DNA of 64,000 bases from an uncultured Bacteroides sp. (GCA_944322285.1 CALUOR010000008.1:35986-99985); one strand, 5' to 3'; numbered from the stretch's first letter, positions 15,869 to 25,943 are shown. Translations and numbers: made by a program. The notes: generated by a model not told the origin, from the sequence alone.

Positions 15869-17284
15869 CTAAAACTCTTCACCCGGTTGCGGCCAATAGG
15901 GAGTGGGCACATGCATTTTTTGCATTTCTGCATCGAATTCTTTCACCATTTCCGGATATTTTTCGGCCAGATTCGTTGTTTCCTGCGGGTCTTCTTTCAA
16001 GTTATACAACTCCAATGGAGTATCGGGCTTGATCGTTACACATTTCCAATCTCCTTTGCGGGCGGCACGTTGCTTGCCTGGAAACTCCCAATACAGCAGG
16101 CGGTTGTCCGTATCAATCTGTTGTCCGTAGAATAAGGGCGAAATGTCCATGCCGTTCAGTTGCTGGGGCAAGTAATTCGTTCCCCCGGCCAAAGCAGCCA
16201 GTGTAGGCATCATGTCAGGGAAATAGATTAGATTGTTCAATGTTTGTATAGGTACAGTCCCAGGCTGGTTGACAATGAATGGTACGCGTATGCCGCCTTC
16301 GTAAAGCATACCCTTACGCCCTTTGAAGCCGGCATTACAATTCAATAATTTGATAGGAGCTTGTACGGCAGCGCCATTGTCCGAAGCGAAGATTATCAGG
16401 GTGTTTTCACGTAAATTCAATTTGTCCAGTTCGTCAAGCAAGCGTCCTATGGCGGCATCCATGTGCGTTATCAACGATGCGTAGCGTTTCGTGTCCGGTG
16501 TCCATGTCTCTTGTCCGTCATACCAAGCGGTTTGGTCAATGTTGTAAGGCTCATGGGGAGCATCGTAAGCCAGGTAGAGGAAGAACGGATTGTGTTGGTT
16601 GCGTTGAATGAAAGCGATGGCATCATTTGTACTTAAGTCATTGTTATGAATGCCATGCCTCCCGTTCGCATTTTCCGGTATGTTGATGAGCGAATCGCCA
16701 TGGAAGCGGTAATATGGATAATAATAGGGCGAGTTGCTATGCACGGTCGAAATAGTCCAGCCATAAAACTCATCGAAGCCCCGATGGTTGGGCGATGCGC
16801 CTTTATCGTAGCCGTCCAGATGCCATTTGTTTACCAGGCAGGTCCGATAACCGGCTGCGCTCAATACGGTGGCTATGGTGGTGTCTTGCGGCAGAAGGTT
16901 GGCACGGCGCACGATGGTAGAATCACCGTCAGGGTTGACTTTGATGCCTGCAATGCCTCCTGCGGTGCACATGTTGTCGCGGATGCGGGTGTTGCCGGTG
17001 TTGCGTCCTGTCATCAGCGCACAACGGGAAGGCGAGCTGATGCCGCTTCCGGCGTAGCACTGATTGAAGCGTGTACCCGTCTCTGCCAAGTGGTCTATGT
17101 TAGGAGTCTGTACATACTCGTTGCCGTAGCAAGATAAGTCGCCGTAGCCCATGTCATCGGCCAGGATGAAAATGATGTTTGGTTTTTCCGGGTCAGTTTG
17201 AATTTTTTTTTCGCCGGTGCAGCTGATTTGCGGCAGAAGAATGCCCGTTGCGCAAAGGCTTTTGATAAAGAGTGAATGTTTCAT
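15869..17284 (-). CDS. Ser-type sulfatase lipoprotein
   Basis: A 471-aa protein. The signal peptide ends in LLPQISC (Cys22), so it is a surface or periplasmic lipoprotein. ILADDMGYGDL supplies calcium ligands D43 and D44. The modification motif is S83-S84-P85-S86-R87 followed by CALMTGR, so the formylglycine would be made from serine by a radical-SAM anSME enzyme, not from cysteine. LVNKWHLDG (usual GKWHLG), FASDNGA and GKRKG-like FKGRKGMLYEGGIRVPF are conserved. It belongs to the S1 sulfatase family; the sulfated sugar cannot be told. No susC/susD, glycosidase or anSME gene lies nearby. The -7 box is TAACTTTG (minus, 17313-17320), 24 nt before the start. Confidence 0.93.
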   Translation of the reverse strand: MKHSLFIKSLCATGILLPQISCTGEKKIQTDPEKPNIIFILADDMGYGDLSCYGNEYVQTPNIDHLAETGTRFNQCYAGSGISSPSRCALMTGRNTGNTRIRDNMCTAGGIAGIKVNPDGDSTIVRRANLLPQDTTIATVLSAAGYRTCLVNKWHLDGYDKGASPNHRGFDEFYGWTISTVHSNSPYYYPYYRFHGDSLINIPENANGRHGIHNNDLSTNDAIAFIQRNQHNPFFLYLAYDAPHEPYNIDQTAWYDGQETWTPDTKRYASLITHMDAAIGRLLDELDKLNLRENTLIIFASDNGAAVQAPIKLLNCNAGFKGRKGMLYEGGIRVPFIVNQPGTVPIQTLNNLIYFPDMMPTLAALAGGTNYLPQQLNGMDISPLFYGQQIDTDNRLLYWEFPGKQRAARKGDWKCVTIKPDTPLELYNLKEDPQETTNLAEKYPEMVKEFDAEMQKMHVPTPYWPQPGEEF

Positions 17285-17312
17285 GGATATTGTAATTTAA
17301 CTTTTATGAGAA

Positions 17313-17320
17313 CAAAGTTA
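17313..17320 (-). promoter_or_regulatory. -7 box of the sulfatase gene
   Basis: TAACTTTG on the minus strand; expected start near 17308. Shares the divergent 206-bp region with the box at 17463. Confidence 0.5.
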
Positions 17321-17462
17321 GCATAAATGGATGATATTCCCAAGCAAAGGACCAAAGTCTTGTAATCCGTTGTGCTTAAAATCGGTTGGGATAGAAAGAT
17401 GCAAAAAGTGTGAGTTCTGATATTTTAAGTTAAAATGAGACTCGCTTTTAAACTTAAATCAT

Positions 17463-17470
17463 TAGTTTTG
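17463..17470 (+). promoter_or_regulatory. -7 box of the alpha-2-macroglobulin-like gene
   Basis: TAGTTTTG; expected start near 17475, 16 nt before ATG 17491. Confidence 0.4.
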
Positions 17471-17490
17471 TTCTAAATAGTAAAAACGAC

Positions 17491-20400
17491 ATGTTTATGA
17501 GACGAATGAACCTATTTATCAGCGTATGCCTGATGGCTCTATTTATGTTGGGAAGTGCGGGCGCACAAGCCCAGTCGTACGACAAACTGTGGAAACAAGC
17601 CGAGCAGGCGCAGGAGAAAAGCCGTCCGAAGACGGTGATAGAGTTGGCCGACCAGATTTACCGGAAGGCGTTGGTCGAGAAAAACTCCGGTCAGTTGTTG
17701 AAAGCCTATCTTTGCCGGGAGAACTTCAAGCGACAACTTACACCGGATAGTTTATATAGCACCCTATTATATATGGAGCGTTGGGCCGATGCTGCTACGG
17801 ATGTGGTGGAGAAAGCCATCCTGCATTCGCTTTTGGCGCGTGAATATGCGGATTATTGGAGACAAAACCGCCGGGCAGTGACCGAGCGGACAGACTTGAT
17901 TGTAGATGAACCTTCGGTCGACATTCGTACGTGGACTTCCCGTCAGTTCATGGAACAAGTAGACCGGCATAATATCGCTTCCTTGACCGATGTAGACCGT
18001 TTGATGGAGATACAGGCGTCCGATTATCAGCCATTTATTGAGCAAGAAGAGGCGAGTGCCTATTACGGGCATGATTTGTACCATTTGCTGGCCCGTCGTG
18101 CCATAGATGCCTATCAAGACATGACGGGAGCTGATGCCGACTCGCTCGTGCAGTGCCGCACGGACGAGCTTTATCAAGAGATGATAGCGGCTTATGGTTC
18201 TCGTGCGGACGGGTCGGACGCCGTGGTGTTGACTACGCTCGATTATTGGCAATGGAAGGCTGGGGATTATTTGAGGCAAGTCCGCTACTATTCCCTTTCC
18301 GCCCGCGACCTGAAGACGGAGAAGGCTTACTTGGACATGCTGGATGGTTTGATGGAGAAATACGCCGACCATCCGATTGTCGTTGAGGCGTATATCCGTA
18401 AAGCGGAATGGATGAGTTACGGAGGCGAAGGGCAAAGCATTGCCGAGGCCATCCGCTTGTGTGATGAAGGTATTCGGCTTTATCCCAAGTATAACCGTAT
18501 TGGGGAATTGAAACGTATCCGTGCCGGACTGCTTCGTCCGCAGATAAGCCTGAGTGGTGAAGGCGCCAGCTATCCGGGCGATACGCTTCGGCTGAATGTG
18601 ACGTATCGGACGCTGGATACGCCTGTCACGTTGAACGTCTACGCCACTAACCTGAAGACTTATCCCACATCACAGGGGTGCAGCAGCAATGCCGACTTCC
18701 GCAAATGTGCGCCGAAACGCATATATACAGCTCAACATACGTTTATGCCCTTGCCGGGTGAAGGCAAGTTGGAGGCGGACATTCCTTATCTGCCCAGCGA
18801 CACTTTGCTTAGTTTGCCTATGCCCCTCGTGCCGGGTGTGTATATCGTGGAAGCTGTGCCGCAAGCCAAGAACGGACAGACAGAGCGACGCTTTCTTTCG
18901 GTATCCCGTCTGCGGGTAATGACGCTCGACTTAGGTGATGGCGCTATCGAAATAACGACCTTGGACAATAAGAACGGGCATCCCGTAAGCGGGGTGACGG
19001 TGGATATCTATTCCAATACGGATAAATTGCTGAAGTCTGTCACTACCGGGACGGATGGCAAAGCCTTACTGATTTGGCAAGAGAAAAGTTACGTGGCCCG
19101 CTATGTGGCGCGCAAAGACGATGATACCGCCATGGAGCCTCAGCGTATTTATCTGAAGCAAACTACAACTCCGACGCCTGCCATCAGTTACGAAGTTTCT
19201 TTGTTGACTGACCGTGCCATCTATCGCCCGGGTCAAACCGTCTATCTGAAAGGCGTGGCCTATAGCCAGGCGGAAGATAGCGCACAGGTGTTGGCGCAAG
19301 GCACTGCCTTCGAACTGGAGTTACTCGATGCCAACCGCAAGCAGATAGCCACACGGGAAGTAACGACTAATGATTTCGGCTCGTTCACCGCAGACTTTGT
19401 CTTGCCTACGGCCTGCCTGAACGGAAACTTCTCCATACGTGCCAAGGGGAAAGCCAATGCCTCTGTCCATTTCCAGGTAGAGGAATACAAGCGGCCTACG
19501 TTTGAGATAACTTTCAATCCTGTCAGCGTGCCTTATTGCTTGGGTGAGACCCTCACCCTCAGCGGACAAGTGAAAGCCTTCAGCGGAGCTACGGTGCAGG
19601 AGATGCCGTTGGCTTATCAGGTGCTTCGCACCAATCTTTACTTTTCATCTCGTCAAAAACCTTTCATCGTGAAAGCCGATACTGTCAGGCTAGATGCCGA
19701 AGGACGTTTCTCCATCGATGTGAAACTGGACACATTGGGTCAATCCCTCGTCCTCCCTCATACTCCCCGGCTTTATTATCAGATAGAAGCAAGTGTGACC
19801 GATGAGGCGGGCGAGACGCAGACAGCATCCTATAGCTTGTGGGCACAGAAAGAAACCTTTAGCTTGGACGCTTCCTTTCCTATGCAGGTGTGCAGGGAAG
19901 ATACGGGCGCATGGGCGGTGCGTGCCTACAATGCGCAAAGCATTGGCCAGGACTTGGAGGCACATTGGCGCGTCTTCCGCGAAACAAAGGAAAGCGATTC
20001 TCCAAAGAATGTGCCTTTGCTCAGCGGCACTTGCCGGACGGATTCGCTTCAACCTTATTCTTTGTGGAAATCATTGCCTTCGGGAAATTATAAGCTGGTT
20101 CTGTCCGCCACGGACTCTTTGGGACATCAAGTAAGCACAGAGCGGACTTTCACCTTCTTCTCAAAATATGATACATGTCCGCCTGCATATACACCTTTGT
20201 TTTATCACGAAGAACGTACTGAGGTGGGCGAGGGTGAAACAGCTTCTTTCTATATTGGCACTTCGTTGAAGGACGCTTACATGCAAGTAAATGTATTTAC
20301 TGATGGCAAGCGGATAGAAAGCCGTGCGTTGCAACTTTCTGACACATTGATGCACATAGAGATGCCTTATCAGGACACGTATGGCGAAAGTGTATCGGTG

Positions 20401-23349
20401 ATGTTCAATCTCCTGCGTGAAGGACAATTCTATAGCCAAACTGTTCACTTGAAGAAAAAGCAACCTGACATGCGCTTGGACATGAAGTGGCAAGTCTTCC
20501 GCGACCGGTTGCGTCCGGGGCAAGAGGAGGAATGGCGGCTGGTGATAAGCAATCCCTATGGGTCGCCTGCTGCGGCCGAAGTGTTGGCGTTGATGTACGA
20601 CGCTTCGTTGGACAAGCTCTATCGCAACCATCCGCAATGGGGTGTATTCTTCCCAAGAGTATTGGATTGGCGGAGCATGAACATCAGCTATCCGAAGCGA
20701 TTGTATTTGTCACCCTATTATACGATACCCGATTGGCAGGTGCCGGGCCTTCACTTCGACCACTTCTGCTCGCCTTATCCCAACGGAAGGCTGACTGTGT
20801 CGATTGTAGAGAATGCGGTGAGGATACGCGGATATGCTTCGTCTCGCAGTGCTGCTTTAACGGGAGGCGTGATGATGAAGACCCAAGCCGCTGTGGTGCA
20901 AGATGCTGTTGCTTCCACGGAAGAAGTGGGACAGACGGTAGTACCGCCTGCGGCAGGTGATGTTTTGTTTGAAGAAGAAGTAGTAGAATCGGGCACGGCT
21001 CTTCAGCCGATGGAAGACCTGCGTACCAACTTTGCCGAGACCGCTTTCTTCTATCCCGACTTGCACACCAACGAGCAAGGGGAGGTGGTCATCGCTTTCA
21101 CCGTACCCCAAAGCCTGACCCGTTGGAACTTCCGTAGCTATGCCCATACAAAGGATATGCGTACAGGCACGCTGGAGGCATCCGTGGTGACCGCCAAGGA
21201 GTTTATGCTGCGTCCCAACCTGCCTCGTTTCGTAAGGGTGGGGGACCATGCGACAATAGCCGCTACTGTCAGCAACTTGACTGATGGAAGGGTAAAGGGT
21301 ACTGTGGTGCTGCAACTCTTTGACCCCGAAACGGAGAAAGTCGTCAAGACCCGCAAGCAGAAATTTGAGGCGGAAGCCGGACGTAACACTGCCGTCAGCT
21401 TCGACTTCGAGGTGGACGATCGCTATGAATTATTAGGTGTGCGCCTCACGGCGGATGGAGGTTCGTTCAGCGATGGCGAACAACATCTGTTGCCTGTGCT
21501 GAGAAACAAAGAACAAGTGACGGAAACCTTGACCTTCGACCTGCAAGGCAATGATGAATGCACGTTGAGGCTTGATACGTTGTTCAATCACGACAGTCCG
21601 AACGCAACCGAACGCCGCTTAACCGTGGAAGTGACCGGAAATCCCGCTTGGTTAGCCGTGCAGGCACTTCCCGCGCTGACTCAGCCCGATAATGAGAATG
21701 CCGTGTCGTGGGCAACGGCTTATTATGCCAACGCCTTGGCCATGACCATCGCTCAGTCACAGCCTCGCATCAAGTCGGTGCTCGATGCCTGGCAGGCTTC
21801 CGGCGCTTCGCAAGAGACTTTCCGCAGCCGCCTTGAACAAAATCAAGAACTGAAGACCATGCTTTTGGAAGAAACACCTTGGTTGGCCGAAGCGACAAGT
21901 GAGACCGAACGTATGCAGCGCATCGTCCAATTGTTCGATGCCAACCGCCAACGCAACCTGCAAATTTCTTCCCTCACGAGGCTGAAGGATTTGCAAGGTG
22001 AGGAAGGTGCCTGGAGTTGGTATAAGGGTATGTATCCTAATAGGGATATTACGACTTACATCGCAACATTGTTAGTTCGTTTGCCGCAACTGACCGGTAC
22101 GCCTTTGGAGGGCGACGCCTCGCAGATGAAGCAACGGGCGTTCGACTATCTGCATAAAGAGGCGCAAGAAGAATACAAACGGATGCGCCGTGCCGAGCAG
22201 GATGGCCATCCGGTCAAGACACTCTCTTCCTTGGCACTCGATTATATGTATCTGATGGCATTGGACGGTGGTAAGGTGCCTGCGGCGTACAAGACCGTGC
22301 ATGCTTACTTCTTGGAGCGTGTACCCAACATGCTGACCGACTTCTCCATGCAAAGCAAGGCACAATGCTTAGTCATTCTTTTGGCGAACGGGCGCAAAGC
22401 CGAAGCTGCCGATTTTGAAGTCTCGCTCAAAGAGCACTTGATACAGGATGGTAAGATGGGAGCGCATTTCGCTTTCAACGACGGTTATTATTCGTGGGGC
22501 ATGATGCCCGTATCGGCCCACGTGGCGGCCATGGAGGCATTGAGCCGTTTCGGAGGCAACGAAGCATTGATAGAGGACATGAAACGATGGTTGCTGAAGC
22601 AGAAGCAAACGGTGGCATGGAATACGCCCGTGGCTTCGGCCGATGCCATTTACGCGTTGTTGTGCAACGGACGCAACTGGCTGGCCGATAGGGGAGACGT
22701 GCTTATCACTTTGGGACGTGAACAAATCTCCACCGTCAACGCAACTGATATTACTCGTCCGTTGCAAGGCTTAGGCTATGTGAAAGAAACGTTTGCCGAA
22801 GGCGATGCCGTCTTGAAGGCGAAGGAAATGGCCATTGCCAAGCGGGATGCGGGTATGGCCTGGGGAGCGGTTTACGCCCAATACTTGTCGCCCGTAGCCG
22901 ATGTGAAGCAGCAGGGAGGAGAATTGGCCGTGGAGAAACAACTCTATGTAGAGCGCGTGGACGCTTCCGGCCACCCGACGTTGCATCCGCTGGAAGAAGG
23001 GGCGGCACTCCGTGTAGGCGATAAGATTGTCACCCGTCTGGTGCTTCGCTTAGAGCGTGCCATGGATTATGTGCAGTTGAAGGACAGTCGTGCCGCTTGT
23101 CTGGAGCCCACGAGCGTATTGTCCGGTTATCGCCGGAGTGGTTCGTTTGACTACTATGCCGAGACAAAGGATGCCTCCAGCCGTTTCTTTTTCGACCATT
23201 TGGGTAAAGGCGTTTATGTGTTGGAATACAGTTGCTGGGTGGCTCGTGCCGGAGAGTATCAGTCTGGATTGGCTACCCTACAATGCGCGTATGCGCCGGA
23301 GATGGTGGCACATACAAGGGCGGTCCGACTATGGGTTGCGGAAAGGTAA
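17491..23349 (+). CDS. Alpha-2-macroglobulin-like protein, thioester motif absent
   Basis: A 1952-aa exported protein. The signal peptide MRRMNLFISVCLMALFMLGS ends near AQAQS; ATG 17497 is an alternative start. Residues 30-350 are helical (TPR-like), then MG-type beta domains: LTDRAIYRPGQTVYLKGVAY is the classic MG2 motif and PTFEITFNPVSVPYCLGET the next. FYPDLHTNEQGEVVIAFTVP and LTRWNFRSYAHTKDMRTG are the diagnostic A2M core; ALPALTQPDNENAVSWATAY lies where family members carry the CxEQ thioester, and here no CxEQ is present. A2M proteins trap proteases in the periplasm or at the surface; without a thioester it must act non-covalently. No penicillin-binding protein 1C gene adjoins it. Confidence 0.9.
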   Translation: MFMRRMNLFISVCLMALFMLGSAGAQAQSYDKLWKQAEQAQEKSRPKTVIELADQIYRKALVEKNSGQLLKAYLCRENFKRQLTPDSLYSTLLYMERWADAATDVVEKAILHSLLAREYADYWRQNRRAVTERTDLIVDEPSVDIRTWTSRQFMEQVDRHNIASLTDVDRLMEIQASDYQPFIEQEEASAYYGHDLYHLLARRAIDAYQDMTGADADSLVQCRTDELYQEMIAAYGSRADGSDAVVLTTLDYWQWKAGDYLRQVRYYSLSARDLKTEKAYLDMLDGLMEKYADHPIVVEAYIRKAEWMSYGGEGQSIAEAIRLCDEGIRLYPKYNRIGELKRIRAGLLRPQISLSGEGASYPGDTLRLNVTYRTLDTPVTLNVYATNLKTYPTSQGCSSNADFRKCAPKRIYTAQHTFMPLPGEGKLEADIPYLPSDTLLSLPMPLVPGVYIVEAVPQAKNGQTERRFLSVSRLRVMTLDLGDGAIEITTLDNKNGHPVSGVTVDIYSNTDKLLKSVTTGTDGKALLIWQEKSYVARYVARKDDDTAMEPQRIYLKQTTTPTPAISYEVSLLTDRAIYRPGQTVYLKGVAYSQAEDSAQVLAQGTAFELELLDANRKQIATREVTTNDFGSFTADFVLPTACLNGNFSIRAKGKANASVHFQVEEYKRPTFEITFNPVSVPYCLGETLTLSGQVKAFSGATVQEMPLAYQVLRTNLYFSSRQKPFIVKADTVRLDAEGRFSIDVKLDTLGQSLVLPHTPRLYYQIEASVTDEAGETQTASYSLWAQKETFSLDASFPMQVCREDTGAWAVRAYNAQSIGQDLEAHWRVFRETKESDSPKNVPLLSGTCRTDSLQPYSLWKSLPSGNYKLVLSATDSLGHQVSTERTFTFFSKYDTCPPAYTPLFYHEERTEVGEGETASFYIGTSLKDAYMQVNVFTDGKRIESRALQLSDTLMHIEMPYQDTYGESVSVMFNLLREGQFYSQTVHLKKKQPDMRLDMKWQVFRDRLRPGQEEEWRLVISNPYGSPAAAEVLALMYDASLDKLYRNHPQWGVFFPRVLDWRSMNISYPKRLYLSPYYTIPDWQVPGLHFDHFCSPYPNGRLTVSIVENAVRIRGYASSRSAALTGGVMMKTQAAVVQDAVASTEEVGQTVVPPAAGDVLFEEEVVESGTALQPMEDLRTNFAETAFFYPDLHTNEQGEVVIAFTVPQSLTRWNFRSYAHTKDMRTGTLEASVVTAKEFMLRPNLPRFVRVGDHATIAATVSNLTDGRVKGTVVLQLFDPETEKVVKTRKQKFEAEAGRNTAVSFDFEVDDRYELLGVRLTADGGSFSDGEQHLLPVLRNKEQVTETLTFDLQGNDECTLRLDTLFNHDSPNATERRLTVEVTGNPAWLAVQALPALTQPDNENAVSWATAYYANALAMTIAQSQPRIKSVLDAWQASGASQETFRSRLEQNQELKTMLLEETPWLAEATSETERMQRIVQLFDANRQRNLQISSLTRLKDLQGEEGAWSWYKGMYPNRDITTYIATLLVRLPQLTGTPLEGDASQMKQRAFDYLHKEAQEEYKRMRRAEQDGHPVKTLSSLALDYMYLMALDGGKVPAAYKTVHAYFLERVPNMLTDFSMQSKAQCLVILLANGRKAEAADFEVSLKEHLIQDGKMGAHFAFNDGYYSWGMMPVSAHVAAMEALSRFGGNEALIEDMKRWLLKQKQTVAWNTPVASADAIYALLCNGRNWLADRGDVLITLGREQISTVNATDITRPLQGLGYVKETFAEGDAVLKAKEMAIAKRDAGMAWGAVYAQYLSPVADVKQQGGELAVEKQLYVERVDASGHPTLHPLEEGAALRVGDKIVTRLVLRLERAMDYVQLKDSRAACLEPTSVLSGYRRSGSFDYYAETKDASSRFFFDHLGKGVYVLEYSCWVARAGEYQSGLATLQCAYAPEMVAHTRAVRLWVAER

Positions 23350-23377
23350 ATCTTTTTGTAACTTTATGAATGATAGA

Positions 23378-23424
23378 AGCCATTCTTTGCTATATATGAT
23401 GTGAGCAGGGAATGGCTCTTTTTT
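23378..23424 (+). terminator. Terminator between convergent genes
   Basis: AGCCATTC (23378-23385) pairs with GAATGGCT (23410-23417), followed by a T run (23419-23424). It ends the long A2M-like gene and overlaps the stop codon of the opposing gene. Confidence 0.6.
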
Positions 23425-24055
23425 AAAAGATAAGCGTCAGAACAAAATCAGGGGATAGATAATAATGTATCTTGAAAGATTGTCTATTGGGTGTTCGGTA
23501 TTCAATGGCTTGGAAAATTCCGCTTTCTTCTATCGGGAAAGGGAATATCTGTAGATGTTCGCAGAAATCTACTTCTTCGGCATTCAGGCATTTAAATAAA
23601 GTTTCTTTGGCCGACCAATGGAGCAATAGTCCCCATGTGTCTGTACCTTTGTAAATGCCAGCCTTTTCGTCCGGACGCATGAATCTGGAAGCGACCTTAT
23701 GTACCCGTTCACCATATTGCTCAATGTCTATGCCGACTTCTTTATCCGGTTGACCCACTATGACCGCTACATAGCCGCGTGTGTGGGAGATGCTTAACGA
23801 GTGAGAATGATCTGAGAAATAAGGCTTTCCATCTATTCGATATTGAATGCTTTTTTCTTCACCAAGTAGAACATATAGCAGTACGCGTACTGCCAACCAC
23901 TCCAATTGGCGCTTGGGTGATGCAAAACGTGTTATGTCGCGTTGGTATGTCTCACTATGGGGAAGCAAAGCAAGTAATTGCGTTATCGTTTCCTCCACTT
24001 TCCACACAGCCCATAGGCAGTTGTCTTTTTCTTTATGTCGTTGGAAAAGGGGCAC
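23423..24055 (-). CDS. 4'-phosphopantetheinyl transferase (Sfp superfamily)
   Basis: A 210-aa protein. EVGIDIEQYGERVHKVASRF holds the magnesium-binding GxDIE motif and LLHWSAKETLFKC the W(S/T)xKE motif, both needed to move phosphopantetheine from CoA to a carrier-protein serine. SLSISHTRGYVAVIVG is the upstream S-H substrate block. The gene starts 3 bp after gldE stops, in the operon ssb-gldE-PPTase. A fatty-acid or other carrier protein as target is inferred; none is encoded nearby. Confidence 0.9.
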   Translation of the reverse strand: MPLFQRHKEKDNCLWAVWKVEETITQLLALLPHSETYQRDITRFASPKRQLEWLAVRVLLYVLLGEEKSIQYRIDGKPYFSDHSHSLSISHTRGYVAVIVGQPDKEVGIDIEQYGERVHKVASRFMRPDEKAGIYKGTDTWGLLLHWSAKETLFKCLNAEEVDFCEHLQIFPFPIEESGIFQAIEYRTPNRQSFKIHYYLSPDFVLTLIF

Positions 24056-24058
24056 TGT

Positions 24059-25408
24059 TCAATCCGTTTTAGGTAGTACAGCCGGTGTTTGTTTGATAGT
24101 GAACTTCACTTTCAAAATGCGGCGGCTGTCCATCTCCAGTACTTCAAATTCATAATTCTTATAAGGCACCCGTTCGTGCAATGCAGGGAACTCGCCTTTC
24201 AGTTCGAGTAACAAACCGGCTACAGTGTCAGCGTCTCCGGCCACTTCATCGAATTCTTCTTCATCAGTTTTTGTTACTTTATAGAAGTCGGTCAATAGTG
24301 TTTTTGCCTCGAATATCCACGTGTTGTTGTTCAGCATGACGTAAGTACGTTCCTCGTCATCGTATTCATCGTGTATTTCTCCCACTATTTCTTCAATGAT
24401 GTCTTCCATGGTTACAATGCCCGATGTGCCTCCAAACTCGTCTACTACGATAGCTATATGTATTTTGTTGGCTTGGAAATCGCGTAGCAAGTCATCAATC
24501 ATTTTTGTTTCTGGCACAAAGTAAGCAGGGCGTATTAATGATTGCCAACGGAAGTTTTCTTTTTTGTTCAGATAGGGTAGGAGGTCTTTGATGTATAGCA
24601 CCCCTTTGATGTTGTCACGTGTTTCGTCATAAACCGGTATACGGGAGTAGGCGTTCTCAATGATACATTTCAAAACGTCTTTAAATGGTGCATGAATCTC
24701 CAAATCCACTACATCGAGGCGTGAAGTCATAATCTCTTTGGCAGTTTCTCCACCAAAGCGGATAATGCCTTCCAGTATGTTGCTTTCCTCGGATAATTCA
24801 GTTTTGTCCGTCAGATCTAAGGCCTGTGACAAGTCATCTACCGAAATAGCATGATTCTTGTGCCCGATGCATTTGTTTAAAAAGGAGGTGAAATAAATCT
24901 GCAACGATTCTATCGGGTAGAATATAGAGCGGCAGGCGATAATGCCTGGAGCTGCGAAACGACAGAAAGCCAATGCTTTTTGTGCGGAATAAATCTTTGG
25001 CATAATCTCACCGAACAGCAATAATAAGAAAGTCAGGCTTACCATTAGTACAATAAGCGACGTAATCCATGAATAGAAGTGGAAAACACTAAAGAAAAAG
25101 AAACCGCCTAACACAATAACGGCCACATTTACAACTGTATTTGTGATAAGTATCGTGGCATGCAGCCGTTCACGATCTTCCAACAATTTGCTGATTCTTT
25201 TGTCCGAAGGATGTTTGCGTTCTGCAATGTCATCCAAATCGGATGCGGACAACGAGAAGAAAGCCGTTTCGGAAGCTGATGCAAAGCCAGAAACAAGCAG
25301 GAATAATCCCGCTAACACAATGGCTATAATAGCCGAGAGGGAAGGGGTCTGTATGTACAAACCATCATAACATGCCGCCAATGGGCATAAATAAGCGTCT
25401 GGGTCCAA
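24059..25408 (-). CDS. gldE: GldE-like membrane protein (CNNM/CBS/CorC)
   Basis: A 449-aa inner-membrane protein. The N-terminal DUF21/CNNM domain has about four membrane helices (IIAIVLAGLFLLVSGFASAS at about 27-46; others near 108-150). Two CBS domains follow (SRIPVYDETRDNIKGVLYIK and FQANKIHIAIVVDEFGGTSG, then ITMEDIIEEIVGEI-like), and a C-terminal CorC/HlyC cap. Opening MDPDAYL and position after ssb match the GldE genes of Bacteroidetes. GldE supports gliding/type IX lipoprotein GldD in flavobacteria; in non-gliding gut species the role is unclear and may be metal-ion transport. It is 24 bp from ssb. Confidence 0.85.
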   Translation of the reverse strand: MDPDAYLCPLAACYDGLYIQTPSLSAIIAIVLAGLFLLVSGFASASETAFFSLSASDLDDIAERKHPSDKRISKLLEDRERLHATILITNTVVNVAVIVLGGFFFFSVFHFYSWITSLIVLMVSLTFLLLLFGEIMPKIYSAQKALAFCRFAAPGIIACRSIFYPIESLQIYFTSFLNKCIGHKNHAISVDDLSQALDLTDKTELSEESNILEGIIRFGGETAKEIMTSRLDVVDLEIHAPFKDVLKCIIENAYSRIPVYDETRDNIKGVLYIKDLLPYLNKKENFRWQSLIRPAYFVPETKMIDDLLRDFQANKIHIAIVVDEFGGTSGIVTMEDIIEEIVGEIHDEYDDEERTYVMLNNNTWIFEAKTLLTDFYKVTKTDEEEFDEVAGDADTVAGLLLELKGEFPALHERVPYKNYEFEVLEMDSRRILKVKFTIKQTPAVLPKTD

Positions 25409-25432
25409 AGAGTTCGTGTTTAGTTATACAAT

Positions 25433-25870
25433 TCAAAACGGCAAATCCTCGTCAGTTGCCGTGTTTATATTTTGTGCAGGGGTAGCCTGCGTCTGTACAG
25501 ATTGTTGGGGAGCAGATTGAGCAGCGGGTGCGATACTCTTAGGCGTAAGCATCTCCATATTGTCTACGAATATTTCCGTTACATACCGCTTGATGCCTGC
25601 TTGGTCATCGTAGGAGCGGGTACGTATTTTCCCTTCCACATAAAGTTTATCGCCTTTGTGTACGTATTTGTCTACGATTTCGCCTAATTTGTTTCGGAAA
25701 ATCAGGTTATGCCATTCCGTGCGGTCGGGTATCTGCGTGCCGTTTTGCAAGGTATATCCTTTTTCCGTAGTGGCAAGTGATGCTTGTGCCACACAACTGC
25801 CGCTATCATAATATGTAACTTTCGGATCTTGTCCTACATTTCCTATTAGGATGACTTTATTTACCGACAT
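25433..25870 (-). CDS. ssb: Single-stranded DNA-binding protein
   Basis: A 145-aa protein. An OB fold (residues 1-108; MSVNKVILIGNVGQDPKVTY, WHNLIFRNKLGEIVDKYVHK) is followed by a Gln/Ala-rich linker and the acidic tip DEDLPF that recruits repair and replication partners. It is first in a minus-strand operon with gldE and the phosphopantetheinyl transferase. A TAATTTTG -7 box (minus, 25898-25905) gives a start near 25893, 23 nt before the ATG. Confidence 0.97.
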   Translation of the reverse strand: MSVNKVILIGNVGQDPKVTYYDSGSCVAQASLATTEKGYTLQNGTQIPDRTEWHNLIFRNKLGEIVDKYVHKGDKLYVEGKIRTRSYDDQAGIKRYVTEIFVDNMEMLTPKSIAPAAQSAPQQSVQTQATPAQNINTATDEDLPF

Positions 25871-25897
25871 AATTTTCTTTCTTTATTTATTTGGTGC

Positions 25898-25905
25898 CAA
25901 AATTA
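25898..25905 (-). promoter_or_regulatory. -7 box of the ssb operon
   Basis: TAATTTTG on the minus strand, with expected start near 25893. Confidence 0.45.
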
Positions 25906-25943
25906 AATAGAATTATAAAAACGTGCAAGAATACTGAAATAAA

